A stretch of 64,000 nucleotides of DNA from NCBI RefSeq assembly GCF_007752935.1, contig NZ_CP036319.1:5374501-5438500 (forward strand), written 5' to 3'. Positions 35,951 through 44,617 of this stretch are shown one piece after another. Every line of letters starts with the position of its first letter. Within the stretch, counting starts at the first letter, position 1. This DNA is from Crateriforma conspicua. Its GTDB lineage: Bacteria > Planctomycetota > Planctomycetia > Pirellulales > Pirellulaceae. The notes beneath the pieces were generated by a model. That model saw nothing but the letters and a program-made list of their open reading frames with translations. It had not been told where the DNA came from and did not search any database. The position numbers and the translations under genes were made by a program.

Positions 35951-37414
35951 ATGAGTTCGATTCGGGCACACCGTCACTGGTGGGATTTTCTACAACCGAC
36001 TTTCGATGCGATCGCCATCGTTTTGTCTGCCGCACTGGTCAAGTGGGCCGTCAAAGGCGTCATTGATGACAAAGTCGTCATTGCGGGGATGATCGCGACC
36101 GTCGTGTTTTTGCTGCTGTCGCAGCTGACGGGGCTGCAGCGCAAGTTCGGATCTGGGTCCGCCGACAACGAAATGTCGGGCTTGGCGGTGACATGGACGC
36201 TGACCGTCTTGGTCATGTCGATGATCGCCTTTGCGACACGTTACGGCCAAGAATTCGCTCGCTCGGTGATCCTGGCATGGATCGTCGTCGCGCCGTCAAT
36301 GATCGGGTTCTTTCGAATGTCGATCCGGTTGGTGCAAAACGCGATGAACCGCCGCGGAATCGGCGTGCGGCGTGTGGCGATTGCCGGCTTCAATCAGTTG
36401 GGGCTGCGCACGGCACACAATATTGAACAAGATCCGTCGATCGGTTTTCGCATGGTCGGCTTCTATGACGACCGAAAACAAGTGCGCCCGGACGATTCCG
36501 ACAAAGACGACATCGAAAAAGACGCCAAGCCGATGGACGCATCTGGTCCCGAATCGGAGCAACCACTGTCGGCCGACCACCCGCTTCACGGCGGCTTGGA
36601 TGCATTGGTCACCGCAGCGAAGGCCGGCGAAATCGATACCGTCCTGATCACGTTGCCGATGCGGGCCGAAGCCCGAATCCGCGGTCTTCTGGATCAGTTA
36701 AGCGATACCACGGCATCGGTCTACATCGTGCCCGATTTCTTTGTGTTTGAACTCTTGCATTCCCGCTGGACCAACATGGGCGGTTTGCCGGCGGTCAGCG
36801 TTTTCGAAAACCCGTTGTTCGGTGTCGACGGCATCGCGAAACGACTGTTCGACGTCACCGTCGCCTGTGCCGCGCTGCTATGTGCCGCGGTGCCCATGAC
36901 GTTGATTGCGATCGCGGTGAAAGTGACATCGCGAGGCCCGGTCTTCTTTCGCCAAAAACGATACGGCTTGGACGGCAAGGAAATCTTGGTCTGGAAATTC
37001 CGCAGCATGCGGACCTGCGACAACGGCCCGGTGGTCAAGCAAGCCACCAAAGACGATCCTCGAATCACGCCGCTGGGCGGGATCCTACGGAAAACCAGCC
37101 TGGACGAATTGCCGCAGTTGTTCAATGTCATCGACGGCAGCATGTCCCTGGTCGGCCCGCGTCCCCATGCCACGGCACACAACGAACAATACCGCGGCCA
37201 AATCCGCGGCTACATGCTGCGGCACAAGATCAAGCCGGGGATCACAGGACTGGCGCAAGTCAACGGATGCCGCGGCGAAACGGAAACCATCGACAAGATG
37301 GAAAAACGTGTACACTTTGACCATCAATACATACGGTCCTGGTCGATCTGGCTGGACCTGAAAATCATGTTCAAAACACTGCTGGTGGTTTGGACGCAGC
37401 CAGAGGCCCGCTAG
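35951..37414 (+). CDS. Undecaprenyl-phosphate sugar-1-phosphate transferase (WcaJ-type)
   Basis: A 487-residue polyprenol-phosphate glycosylphosphotransferase that begins a surface polysaccharide repeat on undecaprenyl phosphate in the inner membrane. Four N-terminal membrane helices are followed by a CoA-binding-like nucleotide domain (VRRVAIAGFNQLGLR). That domain carries a roughly 40-residue acidic insertion (RPDDSDKDDIEKDAK...). The C-terminal bacterial transferase domain has KRLFDVTVACAALL, VFFRQKRYGLDGKE, WKFRSMR, TSLDELPQLFNVIDGSMSLVGPRP and KPGITGLAQVNG. ATG 35951 is preferred to 35876. The sugar cannot be read from sequence. nadC sits 110 nt upstream; tRNA-Ala follows 58 nt downstream. 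Confidence 0.92.
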   Translation: MSSIRAHRHWWDFLQPTFDAIAIVLSAALVKWAVKGVIDDKVVIAGMIATVVFLLLSQLTGLQRKFGSGSADNEMSGLAVTWTLTVLVMSMIAFATRYGQEFARSVILAWIVVAPSMIGFFRMSIRLVQNAMNRRGIGVRRVAIAGFNQLGLRTAHNIEQDPSIGFRMVGFYDDRKQVRPDDSDKDDIEKDAKPMDASGPESEQPLSADHPLHGGLDALVTAAKAGEIDTVLITLPMRAEARIRGLLDQLSDTTASVYIVPDFFVFELLHSRWTNMGGLPAVSVFENPLFGVDGIAKRLFDVTVACAALLCAAVPMTLIAIAVKVTSRGPVFFRQKRYGLDGKEILVWKFRSMRTCDNGPVVKQATKDDPRITPLGGILRKTSLDELPQLFNVIDGSMSLVGPRPHATAHNEQYRGQIRGYMLRHKIKPGITGLAQVNGCRGETETIDKMEKRVHFDHQYIRSWSIWLDLKIMFKTLLVVWTQPEAR

Positions 37415-37472
37415 ATTTGCCTCGCCGGCACTGGACCGGCACAAGCCGATTCGACACAATATCGGCTGACCC

Positions 37473-37545
37473 GGGGTTGTAGCTCAGCTGGGAGAGCGCT
37501 GCGTTCGCAATGCAGAGGTCGGGAGTTCGAATCTCCTCAGCTCCA
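37473..37545 (+). tRNA. tRNA-Ala (CGC anticodon)
   Basis: A full cloverleaf of 73 nt. The acceptor stem GGGGTTG / CAGCTCC has one G-T pair, the D-arm is GCTC...GAGC and the anticodon stem is CTGCG / TGCAG. The loop TTCGCAA has anticodon CGC, and the T-arm is GGGAG TTCGAAT CTCCT with one G-T pair. The discriminator is A; the 3' CCA is not encoded. It decodes GCG alanine codons. Confidence 0.95.
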
Positions 37546-37554
37546 CTTTCCGAC

Positions 37555-37590
37555 AAACGCCGCAAAGCCATGTGCCTTGCGGCGTTTTTT
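37555..37590 (+). terminator. Terminator after tRNA-Ala
   Basis: An 11-bp stem (AAACGCCGCAA / TTGCGGCGTTT) with an 11-nt loop, continuing into TTT, only 9 nt past the tRNA 3' end. Confidence 0.88.
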
Positions 37591-38259
37591 CGTTTCGGCC
37601 TACTGAATTCTCGGTGACAAAATTTCGCCAAGGGAACACAGACGCGACTTCACCGTCGAAACGGCACTCAACCTTGCGACCGAGCATTTGCTGTAGCGGC
37701 GTCTCAACCTTCAAGCTCCGCTTGATGTTCAATGCTGCAAGCTGATGGTGGTTGGCTTTCCGCCCAATAACTGAGTGGGCGTGATCCCCAAACACTTTGC
37801 ATCCACCAGGGATCCATTTCGTTTTCGAGCCCCAAATCCGTTGCTCGAATCTGACTCGAAAAGCCTCGCGTGCTGCAAACAAAAAACACAGCAGGCCGTC
37901 AACTCGGCTCGGGGCTTGTGTCGACAACGATTCGGACATCACTTTCTTGGCGCAATACCGTCGCTATCAAGGCCAATGATGCTCTTGGCGAGATGTTTGG
38001 TACTCCAGTGTGGATGGGACACGACTGGTTAATCGGCCTCCTTGCCAATAATCGTGTCTGTGAAGACGTCGCAGATCTGACTTAGCAAAGCCGCTTTTGA
38101 AACACCAATCGGGACAGAATGGCCGAACCCGATCATCGAAGGTCCGCCAGCAAACGGGTCGTCGGTTCTTGGGTGGCCTGTTCTGTTGGATGCTTGCAAC
38201 TTCTTTCGGGTAAACTGGTACGCCTCGACAACTCACTCTTCTTGCGATCAATCACTCCC
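37591..38259. other. 669-nt gene-poor tract, possible degraded interspersed repeat
   Basis: No convincing gene. A minus-strand frame is open over 37484-37942 but it runs through the tRNA on the antisense strand, so it is not a gene. Part of its translation (IGRKANHHQLAALNIKRSL, FDGEVASVFPWRNF) is like short hypothetical ORFs I recall from Rhodopirellula genomes, which would fit a dispersed repeat. This is recollection, not a search. No second copy exists in this window, and no copy of the tRNA 3' end was found downstream, so an integration site is not supported. Confidence 0.4.
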
Positions 38260-39252
38260 ATGAAATTGACACCATTGCACATCGCCTTTGCCCTGGTCAT
38301 GGCGATCCGTTCGATCGGTCCTCACGCCGTATCGGCTGACGATCCGCTTCCGTCCTGGAATGACGCCGACACCAAAACGTCGATCACGAGCTTTGTTCAG
38401 CGAGTGACAGATCCCGATAGCACCGATTTCGTCGAACCGGCACTGCGAATCGCCACCTTCGATAACGACGGAACACTGTGGTCGGAAAAGCCGTTTTACT
38501 TCCAATTGGCTTTTGCGCTTGATCGTGTCAAAGCCATGGCTCCGATGCATCCCGAATGGAAGCAAACTCAGCCATTCCAAGCGGTCCTCGAAGGTGACAT
38601 GAAGACCGTCATGGCTGGCGGCAAAGAGTCCCTGCTAAAAATTGTGGCCACCACTCACGCCGGAATGACGGCGGCCGAATTTGAGGCTCTTGCCTACGAC
38701 TGGATCCAAACGGCCAAGCATCCAAAGACGGGGCGGCTTTACAAAGACATGGTCTATCAACCGATGCTTGAATTACTGACCTACCTGCAGTCCAACGGAT
38801 TCAAAACCTTCATCGTCTCCGGCGGCGGTATTGATTTCATGCGTCCCTGGACCATGGAAACCTATGGCATCCCGCCGGAACAGGTGGTCGGCAGCAGTAT
38901 CAAAACCAAGTATGAGCTTCGTGACGGCAAGCCCGTTATCCTGCGCATGCCTGATATCGACTTTATCGATGACAAAGAAGGCAAGCCCATCGGCATTCAC
39001 TCCCATATCGGACGCCGTCCCATTTTCGCCGCCGGCAACAGCGATGGGGATTGGCAAATGCTGCAGTACGCCACCATGGACCACTCGCCCAGTTTCGGCC
39101 TGATCGTGCATCATACGGACGCGGATCGTGAATGGGCCTACGATCGCCAATCCGCGGTCGGCAAATTAGACAAGGTATTGGACGATGCCCCCAAACAAGG
39201 TTGGACCGTGGTGGATATGAAGCGAGATTGGAAACAGATTTATCCAAAGTAG
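38260..39252 (+). CDS. Exported HAD-superfamily phosphatase
   Basis: A 330-residue protein. A signal peptide (MKLTPLHIAFALVMAIRSIG..., cleavage near VSADD) precedes a HAD hydrolase. Motif I is IATFDNDGTLW with the nucleophile Asp 68 and acid/base Asp 70. Motif II is FIVSGGGIDFM (Ser). Motif IV is FAAGNSDGDWQML with the metal-binding aspartates. The MECAGSDxxx style cap is replaced by a helical insert (residues about 85-170). HAD enzymes use Mg and are usually cytosolic; the leader points to the periplasm. It resembles phosphoserine-phosphatase-like hydrolases. The substrate is unknown. Confidence 0.87.
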   Translation: MKLTPLHIAFALVMAIRSIGPHAVSADDPLPSWNDADTKTSITSFVQRVTDPDSTDFVEPALRIATFDNDGTLWSEKPFYFQLAFALDRVKAMAPMHPEWKQTQPFQAVLEGDMKTVMAGGKESLLKIVATTHAGMTAAEFEALAYDWIQTAKHPKTGRLYKDMVYQPMLELLTYLQSNGFKTFIVSGGGIDFMRPWTMETYGIPPEQVVGSSIKTKYELRDGKPVILRMPDIDFIDDKEGKPIGIHSHIGRRPIFAAGNSDGDWQMLQYATMDHSPSFGLIVHHTDADREWAYDRQSAVGKLDKVLDDAPKQGWTVVDMKRDWKQIYPK

Positions 39253-39601
39253 TCACCGACAACGTCGACATCTCTCACATCACACGTTTACCGATGTGCC
39301 AACACGGCTGGTCAATGTTGCGATGGCGCCGCAAAGATGTTGCAGGACAAGTCTCGAAGACTTCGATCGCTTTGACATCGGATTCGCAGGGAACATCTGA
39401 TCGGGTGGGCTTTCGCCAGGTTTTCTTTGAAAGCTTCCTTTGGCATTGGCTGGCCGCTCACGCTGTGTTGATAGCGGCTGCGGGAGCGGCTAGCATGAGC
39501 CAAACCAAAACCACCCACCAGAACCAGCGTGTCGGCAGGTCGGATCGACGCCGACGCGATGGTTCGATTAGGTACTTCACCCGGATCACCAAGGATATGT
39601 C
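39253..39601. other. 349-nt intergenic region
   Basis: Between the HAD and lipocalin-like genes. A frame open across 39132-39614 has no domain and overlaps both neighbours. No terminator, repeat or RNA structure was recognised. Confidence 0.5.
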
Positions 39602-40516
39602 ATGCGAAAGTTGACCGTCTGTGGCCTTACAGTTGGCTTTGCATTGTTATTGCTTCCATCTTTCCTTCAGGCAGAAACGGCTTCCAAGGTGGACTTGGCG
39701 AAAGCGTTCGCACCGTTCATGGGAACGTGGTCCGGCGACGTCACGCCCAACGGTGGCCCGGCAGGTGAAATGACGGTTGTCGTCGAACAGGGTGGAATGG
39801 GATCCTTTGTTTCCATTTCAACACGCTACAAGATCGGCGGTCAGGGAAAGGCAATTTTGCTGACCCATGGGATTGTTCGCATTAAAGAACCGACCAACAG
39901 GGTGCACTCATGGTTTCATGGCATCGAAGGTCGCATGGATGGCGATACTGAGATCTCAAACAACACGTGCGAAACGTTGGCCACCGGGATCACCAATCGT
40001 GGCCAAGCGATGACGCTTCGTTTGCAGATGAAACTTGATGACGACAAGCTGATTCTGTCACAGTCGGACGGTGTGGCGAATGGTACACCGATTCCGGATG
40101 AACGCGTGGTCTTGGATCGCGTGCCGAATGTTGCAGAAGAGTCGGAAGCTGCGAAGTCTGACCCCGAGTTGTTGGCTGAACTTCAAGGCGTCTGGCGTTT
40201 GGAACGGGGCAACGGCGGTTGGGTCATCAAGCAGATCGACGGCAACCACGAAACGCTGACACGCTACAACGCCGAGGGCGATGTCGACGAATCACACCAG
40301 GCCACGATTTCAGTGCAAAAAGACGGCGACGACAAACGGTTCAGCATCGCCACGATGGAGTTCACCGCTGGACCGCGAAAAGGAATCCAGGTTCCTCAAG
40401 GCCTACTTCAAAACCTGGGATACGCTTACAGGGTCGATTCGTCCGCGTTCACCGAAATTCACAACCGTCCCGACGGAACCACGCAAACGCATCGATGGAA
40501 GCGTGTCGAAAAATAG
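39602..40516 (+). CDS. Exported two-domain protein, lipocalin/DUF1579-like
   Basis: A 304-residue protein with a signal peptide (MRKLTVCGLTVGFALLLLPS..., cleavage near LQAET). The mature protein has two beta-rich halves. The first, about residues 35-175, starts FAPFMGTWSGDVTP, the G-x-W motif common to lipocalin-like and DUF1579-type domains. The second, about 195-304, starts LLAELQGVWRLERGNGG with a similar G-V-W. It is therefore probably a duplicated calycin-like fold. There are no catalytic motifs. Function unknown, presumably periplasmic ligand binding (inference). Confidence 0.72.
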   Translation: MRKLTVCGLTVGFALLLLPSFLQAETASKVDLAKAFAPFMGTWSGDVTPNGGPAGEMTVVVEQGGMGSFVSISTRYKIGGQGKAILLTHGIVRIKEPTNRVHSWFHGIEGRMDGDTEISNNTCETLATGITNRGQAMTLRLQMKLDDDKLILSQSDGVANGTPIPDERVVLDRVPNVAEESEAAKSDPELLAELQGVWRLERGNGGWVIKQIDGNHETLTRYNAEGDVDESHQATISVQKDGDDKRFSIATMEFTAGPRKGIQVPQGLLQNLGYAYRVDSSAFTEIHNRPDGTTQTHRWKRVEK

Positions 40517-40567
40517 CTTTCGGCTCGTCGCAGCGGGGCCGCGCGTGATACCGAACAACAACCCGGC

Positions 40568-41542
40568 TTAACGAATCGTTTGGCCGGCAAGGTCCAACAG
40601 TTGCGAATTGGATACCGCGTTGCCGAAGTCGTCAAAACGGTCCAATGTCCAAACCACTTGTTTGGTTTTGCGGTCGATCTGGACCAACAACGGCTGGCCC
40701 GGTCCTGCGTGACAATTGCCAATCACCAAATGCCCACTCGGCAGAACTTCCAACGTCGTGACCCAGGCCAAGCGAATGCCGGGTAAATCGTCCTGGTGCA
40801 ATTCCCAGACGATTTCCTTGTCAGGCGTGACTTCGATGACGCCGTGTCCGTTTCCGGTTGCGATCAAGGTGTTCCCGTTGGGCAAACGCAGCGCGGCGAA
40901 CAGCCGGTTGCCGAACGCATCCGGGCCATGCCCCTTGGCCGGCTGTTTGCCGAACAGAGGCACCGAATATTCCCAAACCACTTCACCGGTTTCCCGATCA
41001 TACTGCCTGACTTTGCCGTCGGCTTCATGAGCGACCAAGTAATCGTCGTCGGGCGTTCGGCGAACCAATCGGGTATCGCTGTGGGCGCTGGGATGATCGA
41101 CGACCAACGGGATTTCACGTTGGATTTCACCTTCACGATTCATTTCGATGATGCGCGCCGTTCCCGACTCGGCGATCATCGTGTGACCACCGGGCAGCCG
41201 CTCAAACGCATGGACTTCCACACGCTTTCCCGCGTTGCCGTTCGCCGTGGCGGAGTCATAGGCCCAGACGACTTCGTGTGAATCGGGATCGATTTCCACA
41301 ACCTCGGCCTTCCCACGACGGGTCAGTATCCGACCGTTTTCCAATCGATGAATGTCGTGGATCGATCCCCAGGGCATCTGCCAGGAAAGGCTGCCATCGG
41401 GCTCGACGACGACCAATCGTCCATCGCCTTGCAACAGAACCCGATGCTCGGCCCACACGATTCCCGTGAACAAGAAACCGCACAGCAGCACGGCGCTGAA
41501 GCAGAGCGAAGCCAAATTTCGAATCATGACCAATATCGACAA
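40568..41542 (-). CDS. Exported beta-propeller protein (PQQ/arylsulfotransferase-like)
   Basis: A 324-residue protein with a leader (ASLCFSAVLLCGFLFTGIVWAE) and repeated four-stranded blade motifs. Examples are LLQGDGRLVVVEPDGSLSW, EIDPDSHEVVWAYD, YDRETGEVVWEYS, VIEVTPDKEIVWEL and QIDRKTKQVVWTLD. This recurring D-x-x-x-x-x-V-W-x pattern is that of PQQ-type quinoprotein-like or arylsulfotransferase-type propellers. No complete catalytic site was identified, and it may simply bind a ligand. The second Met (MIRNLAS, 41527) is an alternative start. It converges on the lipocalin-like gene. Confidence 0.75.
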   Translation of the reverse strand: MSILVMIRNLASLCFSAVLLCGFLFTGIVWAEHRVLLQGDGRLVVVEPDGSLSWQMPWGSIHDIHRLENGRILTRRGKAEVVEIDPDSHEVVWAYDSATANGNAGKRVEVHAFERLPGGHTMIAESGTARIIEMNREGEIQREIPLVVDHPSAHSDTRLVRRTPDDDYLVAHEADGKVRQYDRETGEVVWEYSVPLFGKQPAKGHGPDAFGNRLFAALRLPNGNTLIATGNGHGVIEVTPDKEIVWELHQDDLPGIRLAWVTTLEVLPSGHLVIGNCHAGPGQPLLVQIDRKTKQVVWTLDRFDDFGNAVSNSQLLDLAGQTIR

Positions 41543-41844
41543 AACGAAGAAACAAAGCGGAATCAGATGCCATGGAGGCCGACCAGCCTAACCGCTGCAT
41601 CACCAACCATGGGCACCGAAACACCGTTCGATGCGGCAGGGTGGTGAAATCCAGGGTCGGTCAACTTTTCCTTTTCAGCGTCGGATCTTCCATTGCGGAC
41701 CGGCTAACTGCAAAGAACCGTCCCCACCGGCGACCGGGCGAGGGCGTTCGGGGGTGGTCCATTTTCGCACACGCGTGAATCACTACAATCGCCGCTTTCT
41801 CGATCCCGATTCGCTCGCGAATTCTTGTCGGTGGAGCCCGCATT
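41543..41844. other. 302-nt divergent promoter region (propeller protein / transporter)
   Basis: Upstream sequence of two divergent genes. A GGAG at 41833-41836 lies 8 nt before the TTG start of the transporter. No operator or riboswitch structure was recognised. Confidence 0.45.
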
Positions 41845-43500
41845 TTGTCTTCGATCGCTACGGCCATTTTGATTCTGTCGTTCGTCGCGATGATCGGCAT
41901 TTGCATTGGCGGCATCACGTTTCGCGGGATCGGTATCGGATCGGCCGGCGTGCTGTTTGCCGGGATCGTGGTCGGCCACTTTGGTGGAACCATTGATCAC
42001 GACATCGCCCACTTCGTCAAAGAATTCGGGCTTGTACTGTTCGTCTTCACGATCGGGTTACAGTTGGGACCGGGGATCATCCAACTGTGGCGTGATCAGG
42101 GGCTAATCCTGAACGCGATGGCGTTGTGCATCGTGGTGTTGGGTGCGTCGCTGGTGATCGCGTTTCACTACATGCTGGACCTGATCCCGCTGGCTGCACC
42201 GGGTTTGTTCAGCGGTGCGACGACCAATACACCGTCACTGGGTGCCGCACAGGGAGCGGCCAACTCACTGATCGAACAAAATGGCATTGAAGGCGCGGAC
42301 GTCGGAACGCTGGCATCCGCTTACGCGGTCGCTTATCCCGGCGGCATCGCGGGCATCATCGCCAGCATGCTGATTTTGCGACGAGTGTTTAAAGTCAAGG
42401 TGGACGATGAAGTTCAACAAATGGATGCCGAAAACAGTTCCAAGACTCAAGCGATTCACCGTCGCTGTATCGAAGTCGACAATCAGCGTTTGTCTTCGAT
42501 GCCATTCGGGGAAATCCCCGGAGTGGAAGAAACCGGCGTCCGGATTTCGCGCATCCGTCCGTCCGATCGTGATGAGGTCTTGGTGGCCAACGATGAAACA
42601 CGTTTGAATCCCGGCGACATCGTTTCGGTCGTGGGGACCGAAAACGACTTGAACCGGTTCGAACCCTTGATCGGACACGCGGTCGATGTCGACCTGACCC
42701 AACAAGAAAGCGATGTTCGCTTTCGCAAGGTATTCGTCACCGAACCATCGGTCATCAATCAATCGCTTCGCGACTTGTCACTGGACCATTTGTACGCCGT
42801 CTCGGTGACTCGGATTCGCCGAGGCGGGGTGGAAATGACGGCTCGTGGATCGACGCGTTTTCACTATGGCGATATCGCGCACTTGGTTGGTGATGAAGAA
42901 GCGGTCGATCGCGTTTCCAAACTGCTCGGCAATTCGGTCAAAGCGATCAACGAAACCCAATTCGCCCCGGTATTTCTGGGGATCGCCGTCGGCGTATTGC
43001 TGGGCATGATTCCGATCCAAATTCCTGGGCTGCCGTTTCCAGTGAAGCTGGGCTTGGCGGGCGGACCGCTGATTGCCGCGATCAGTTTCAGCTTGATCGG
43101 ACGCCTGGGCGGACTGGTGTGGTACATCCCTTATTCGGCCAACCTATCGCTGCGCGAATTGGGCATCATCCTGTTCTTGGCCAGCGCAGGCCTGTCAGCC
43201 GGCGAGACTTTCTTTTCGATCGCTTTGACGGCCAGCGGGCTGAAGTGGATGTTGGCGGGAATCTTCGTGACGATGCTGCCGCTTCTTTGTGTTGGTGCAT
43301 TCGCAAGAAAGCTGCTGAAGATCAATTATCTGACGATTTGCGGCGTCTTCGCGGGAAGCATGACGGACCCGCCAGCGCTGGCATTCGCCAGTTCCCAAGC
43401 GGACCATGATGCCTGTGCGACCGCCTATGCCGCGGTGTATCCGCTGACCATGGTGTTACGGATCGTCGCTGCCCAAAGCTTGGTCTATCTGCTGATCTGA
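41845..43500 (+). CDS. AspT/YidE-type membrane transporter with two RCK_C (TrkA-C) domains
   Basis: A 551-residue integral membrane protein. It starts at TTG 41845, eight bases after a GGAG; no in-frame ATG is near. Five to six N-terminal helices include FTIGLQLGPGII and GLFSGATTNTPSLGAAQ, a family hallmark. Two cytosolic RCK_C domains follow (about residues 205-290 and 290-370, for example RLNPGDIVSVVGTENDLNRF and FHYGDIAHLVGDEEAV). A second membrane half ends it with LGIILFLASAGLSAG and GVFAGSMTDPPALAFA. This is the inverted-repeat AspT/YidE/YbjL architecture of putative antiporters. The substrate is not known. Confidence 0.88.
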   Translation: MSSIATAILILSFVAMIGICIGGITFRGIGIGSAGVLFAGIVVGHFGGTIDHDIAHFVKEFGLVLFVFTIGLQLGPGIIQLWRDQGLILNAMALCIVVLGASLVIAFHYMLDLIPLAAPGLFSGATTNTPSLGAAQGAANSLIEQNGIEGADVGTLASAYAVAYPGGIAGIIASMLILRRVFKVKVDDEVQQMDAENSSKTQAIHRRCIEVDNQRLSSMPFGEIPGVEETGVRISRIRPSDRDEVLVANDETRLNPGDIVSVVGTENDLNRFEPLIGHAVDVDLTQQESDVRFRKVFVTEPSVINQSLRDLSLDHLYAVSVTRIRRGGVEMTARGSTRFHYGDIAHLVGDEEAVDRVSKLLGNSVKAINETQFAPVFLGIAVGVLLGMIPIQIPGLPFPVKLGLAGGPLIAAISFSLIGRLGGLVWYIPYSANLSLRELGIILFLASAGLSAGETFFSIALTASGLKWMLAGIFVTMLPLLCVGAFARKLLKINYLTICGVFAGSMTDPPALAFASSQADHDACATAYAAVYPLTMVLRIVAAQSLVYLLI

Positions 43501-43815
43501 CGCCCCTAGACGGGAACATCGGATCACGGCGATTCGCACCAGCCATCATTGGGTGGGCGTTTTCGCACACGAGTATGCTGGAAGTGGCCCCGCTGGACGC
43601 ACCAAGGGCGCGCCGAATGTAACCACCGGTCGACCTGTCTTCAAAATCGAACAACGCGCACGGCACCGATTCGTGCATGTTCGCAAGGCATTGGGAATTT
43701 GCCAGCGGCTTGGTGACGCGTCGCGTAAGTGTTCAGCCTAACTGGCACGATGGTCGCACCTGGATGTGTGCAACGTCCATCGGCAACGCCCCAAAATTTT
43801 CCAGGAGTGGTCACC
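43501..43815. other. 315-nt intergenic region
   Basis: Between the transporter and CBS genes. A ribosome-binding site AGGAG lies at its right end (43803-43807). No other structure or reading frame with support. Confidence 0.45.
43803..43807 (+). promoter_or_regulatory. Ribosome-binding site of the CBS gene
   Basis: AGGAG with an 8-nt spacer to ATG 43816. It decides that start over the in-frame codon at 43729. Confidence 0.8.
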
Positions 43816-44361
43816 ATGAACCGTTCCAGCTTCGCGCCCCATGCCAGTGATACCGAACGTGCCGTTCCCGCCAACGCCCCCACAGCGGTCTCGTTGATGA
43901 TGCCCAACGTCCGTGTCATCCGACCGGACATGGGATTGGATGAAATCACGTCATTCCTTTTGGAACATCGTCAATGCATCGCACCGGTTGTACGAGCCGA
44001 CGGGAACCGAAAGATCCTGTTGGGTCTGGTGACCGAACAAACCTGTCTGGAATACTTGGTCAACGAAATTTTTTACGGCGATCCATGCCCGCGAACTGAA
44101 GCCCAGACGATCATGCAAAAACATCCTATCTGCGTATCGCGTGATGTGGATCTATTCACCTTGGCGTCGATGTTCCTGCATCATCCCTTCCGGCATTTGA
44201 TCATCGCCGAAGGTGAGGAATTCATCGGCATCGTGAACCGCCACGACGTGATCGCGGCACTGGAACAATATTATCGCCAATGGCTGGGGACACGCGATCG
44301 CGACCGATTCCCGGTCAACGTCCACGAGATCATGAATCATCGTTTCCTGGTCACCCGCTGA
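43816..44361 (+). CDS. CBS domain pair protein
   Basis: A 181-residue cytosolic protein with two CBS domains (about residues 25-90 and 95-165). The first contains VRVIRPDMGLDEITSFLLEH and ILLGLVTEQTCLEYL. The second contains PICVSRDVDLFTLASMFLHH and GIVNRHDVIAALEQYY. A CBS pair binds adenosyl ligands such as AMP or ATP and regulates a partner. The domains make up nearly the whole protein, so the partner acts in trans. The close transporter gene upstream is a possible partner but 315 nt apart, so that is only a guess. Confidence 0.88.
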   Translation: MNRSSFAPHASDTERAVPANAPTAVSLMMPNVRVIRPDMGLDEITSFLLEHRQCIAPVVRADGNRKILLGLVTEQTCLEYLVNEIFYGDPCPRTEAQTIMQKHPICVSRDVDLFTLASMFLHHPFRHLIIAEGEEFIGIVNRHDVIAALEQYYRQWLGTRDRDRFPVNVHEIMNHRFLVTR

Positions 44362-44410
44362 TCAAAACAAGCCTGCCAGCCGGATTCGTTCGACGATGGT
44401 CCCCGGCGTT

Positions 44411-44450
44411 GTGAAGCATTCCACGGCCCTGCGAAGCATCCCACGGCCCT
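44411..44450. repeat. Tandem 20-bp direct repeat
   Basis: Two adjacent 20-bp copies (GTGAAGCATTCCACGGCCCT and GCGAAGCATCCCACGGCCCT) differing at two positions, in the non-coding gap between the CBS and sulfatase genes. It may be a slipped-strand duplication. Confidence 0.85.
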
Positions 44451-44617
44451 GCGTGGTGCGGTCATCACCAGGGGCATGCACCGCGCAGTGGCCTTCGCTT
44501 TTCCGAACGCCTCCGCCATCGCTTGACGACACGGTCGACACCGGTTTGTGCTAGTCTGTTGCCCCGCTTTCGCCCGATTGCGGCCGAACATTCCTTGCAC
44601 AACATCGGTTTGACTTC

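Noticed and set aside
37484-37942. 152-codon minus-strand frame
   Set aside because: It reads through tRNA-Ala on the antisense strand (EIRTPDLCIANAALSQL is a known tRNA-antisense artefact), so it is not a gene.
37540-38260. Integration site (attL/attR) at tRNA-Ala
   Set aside because: No second copy of the tRNA 3' end and no integrase gene were found in the window.
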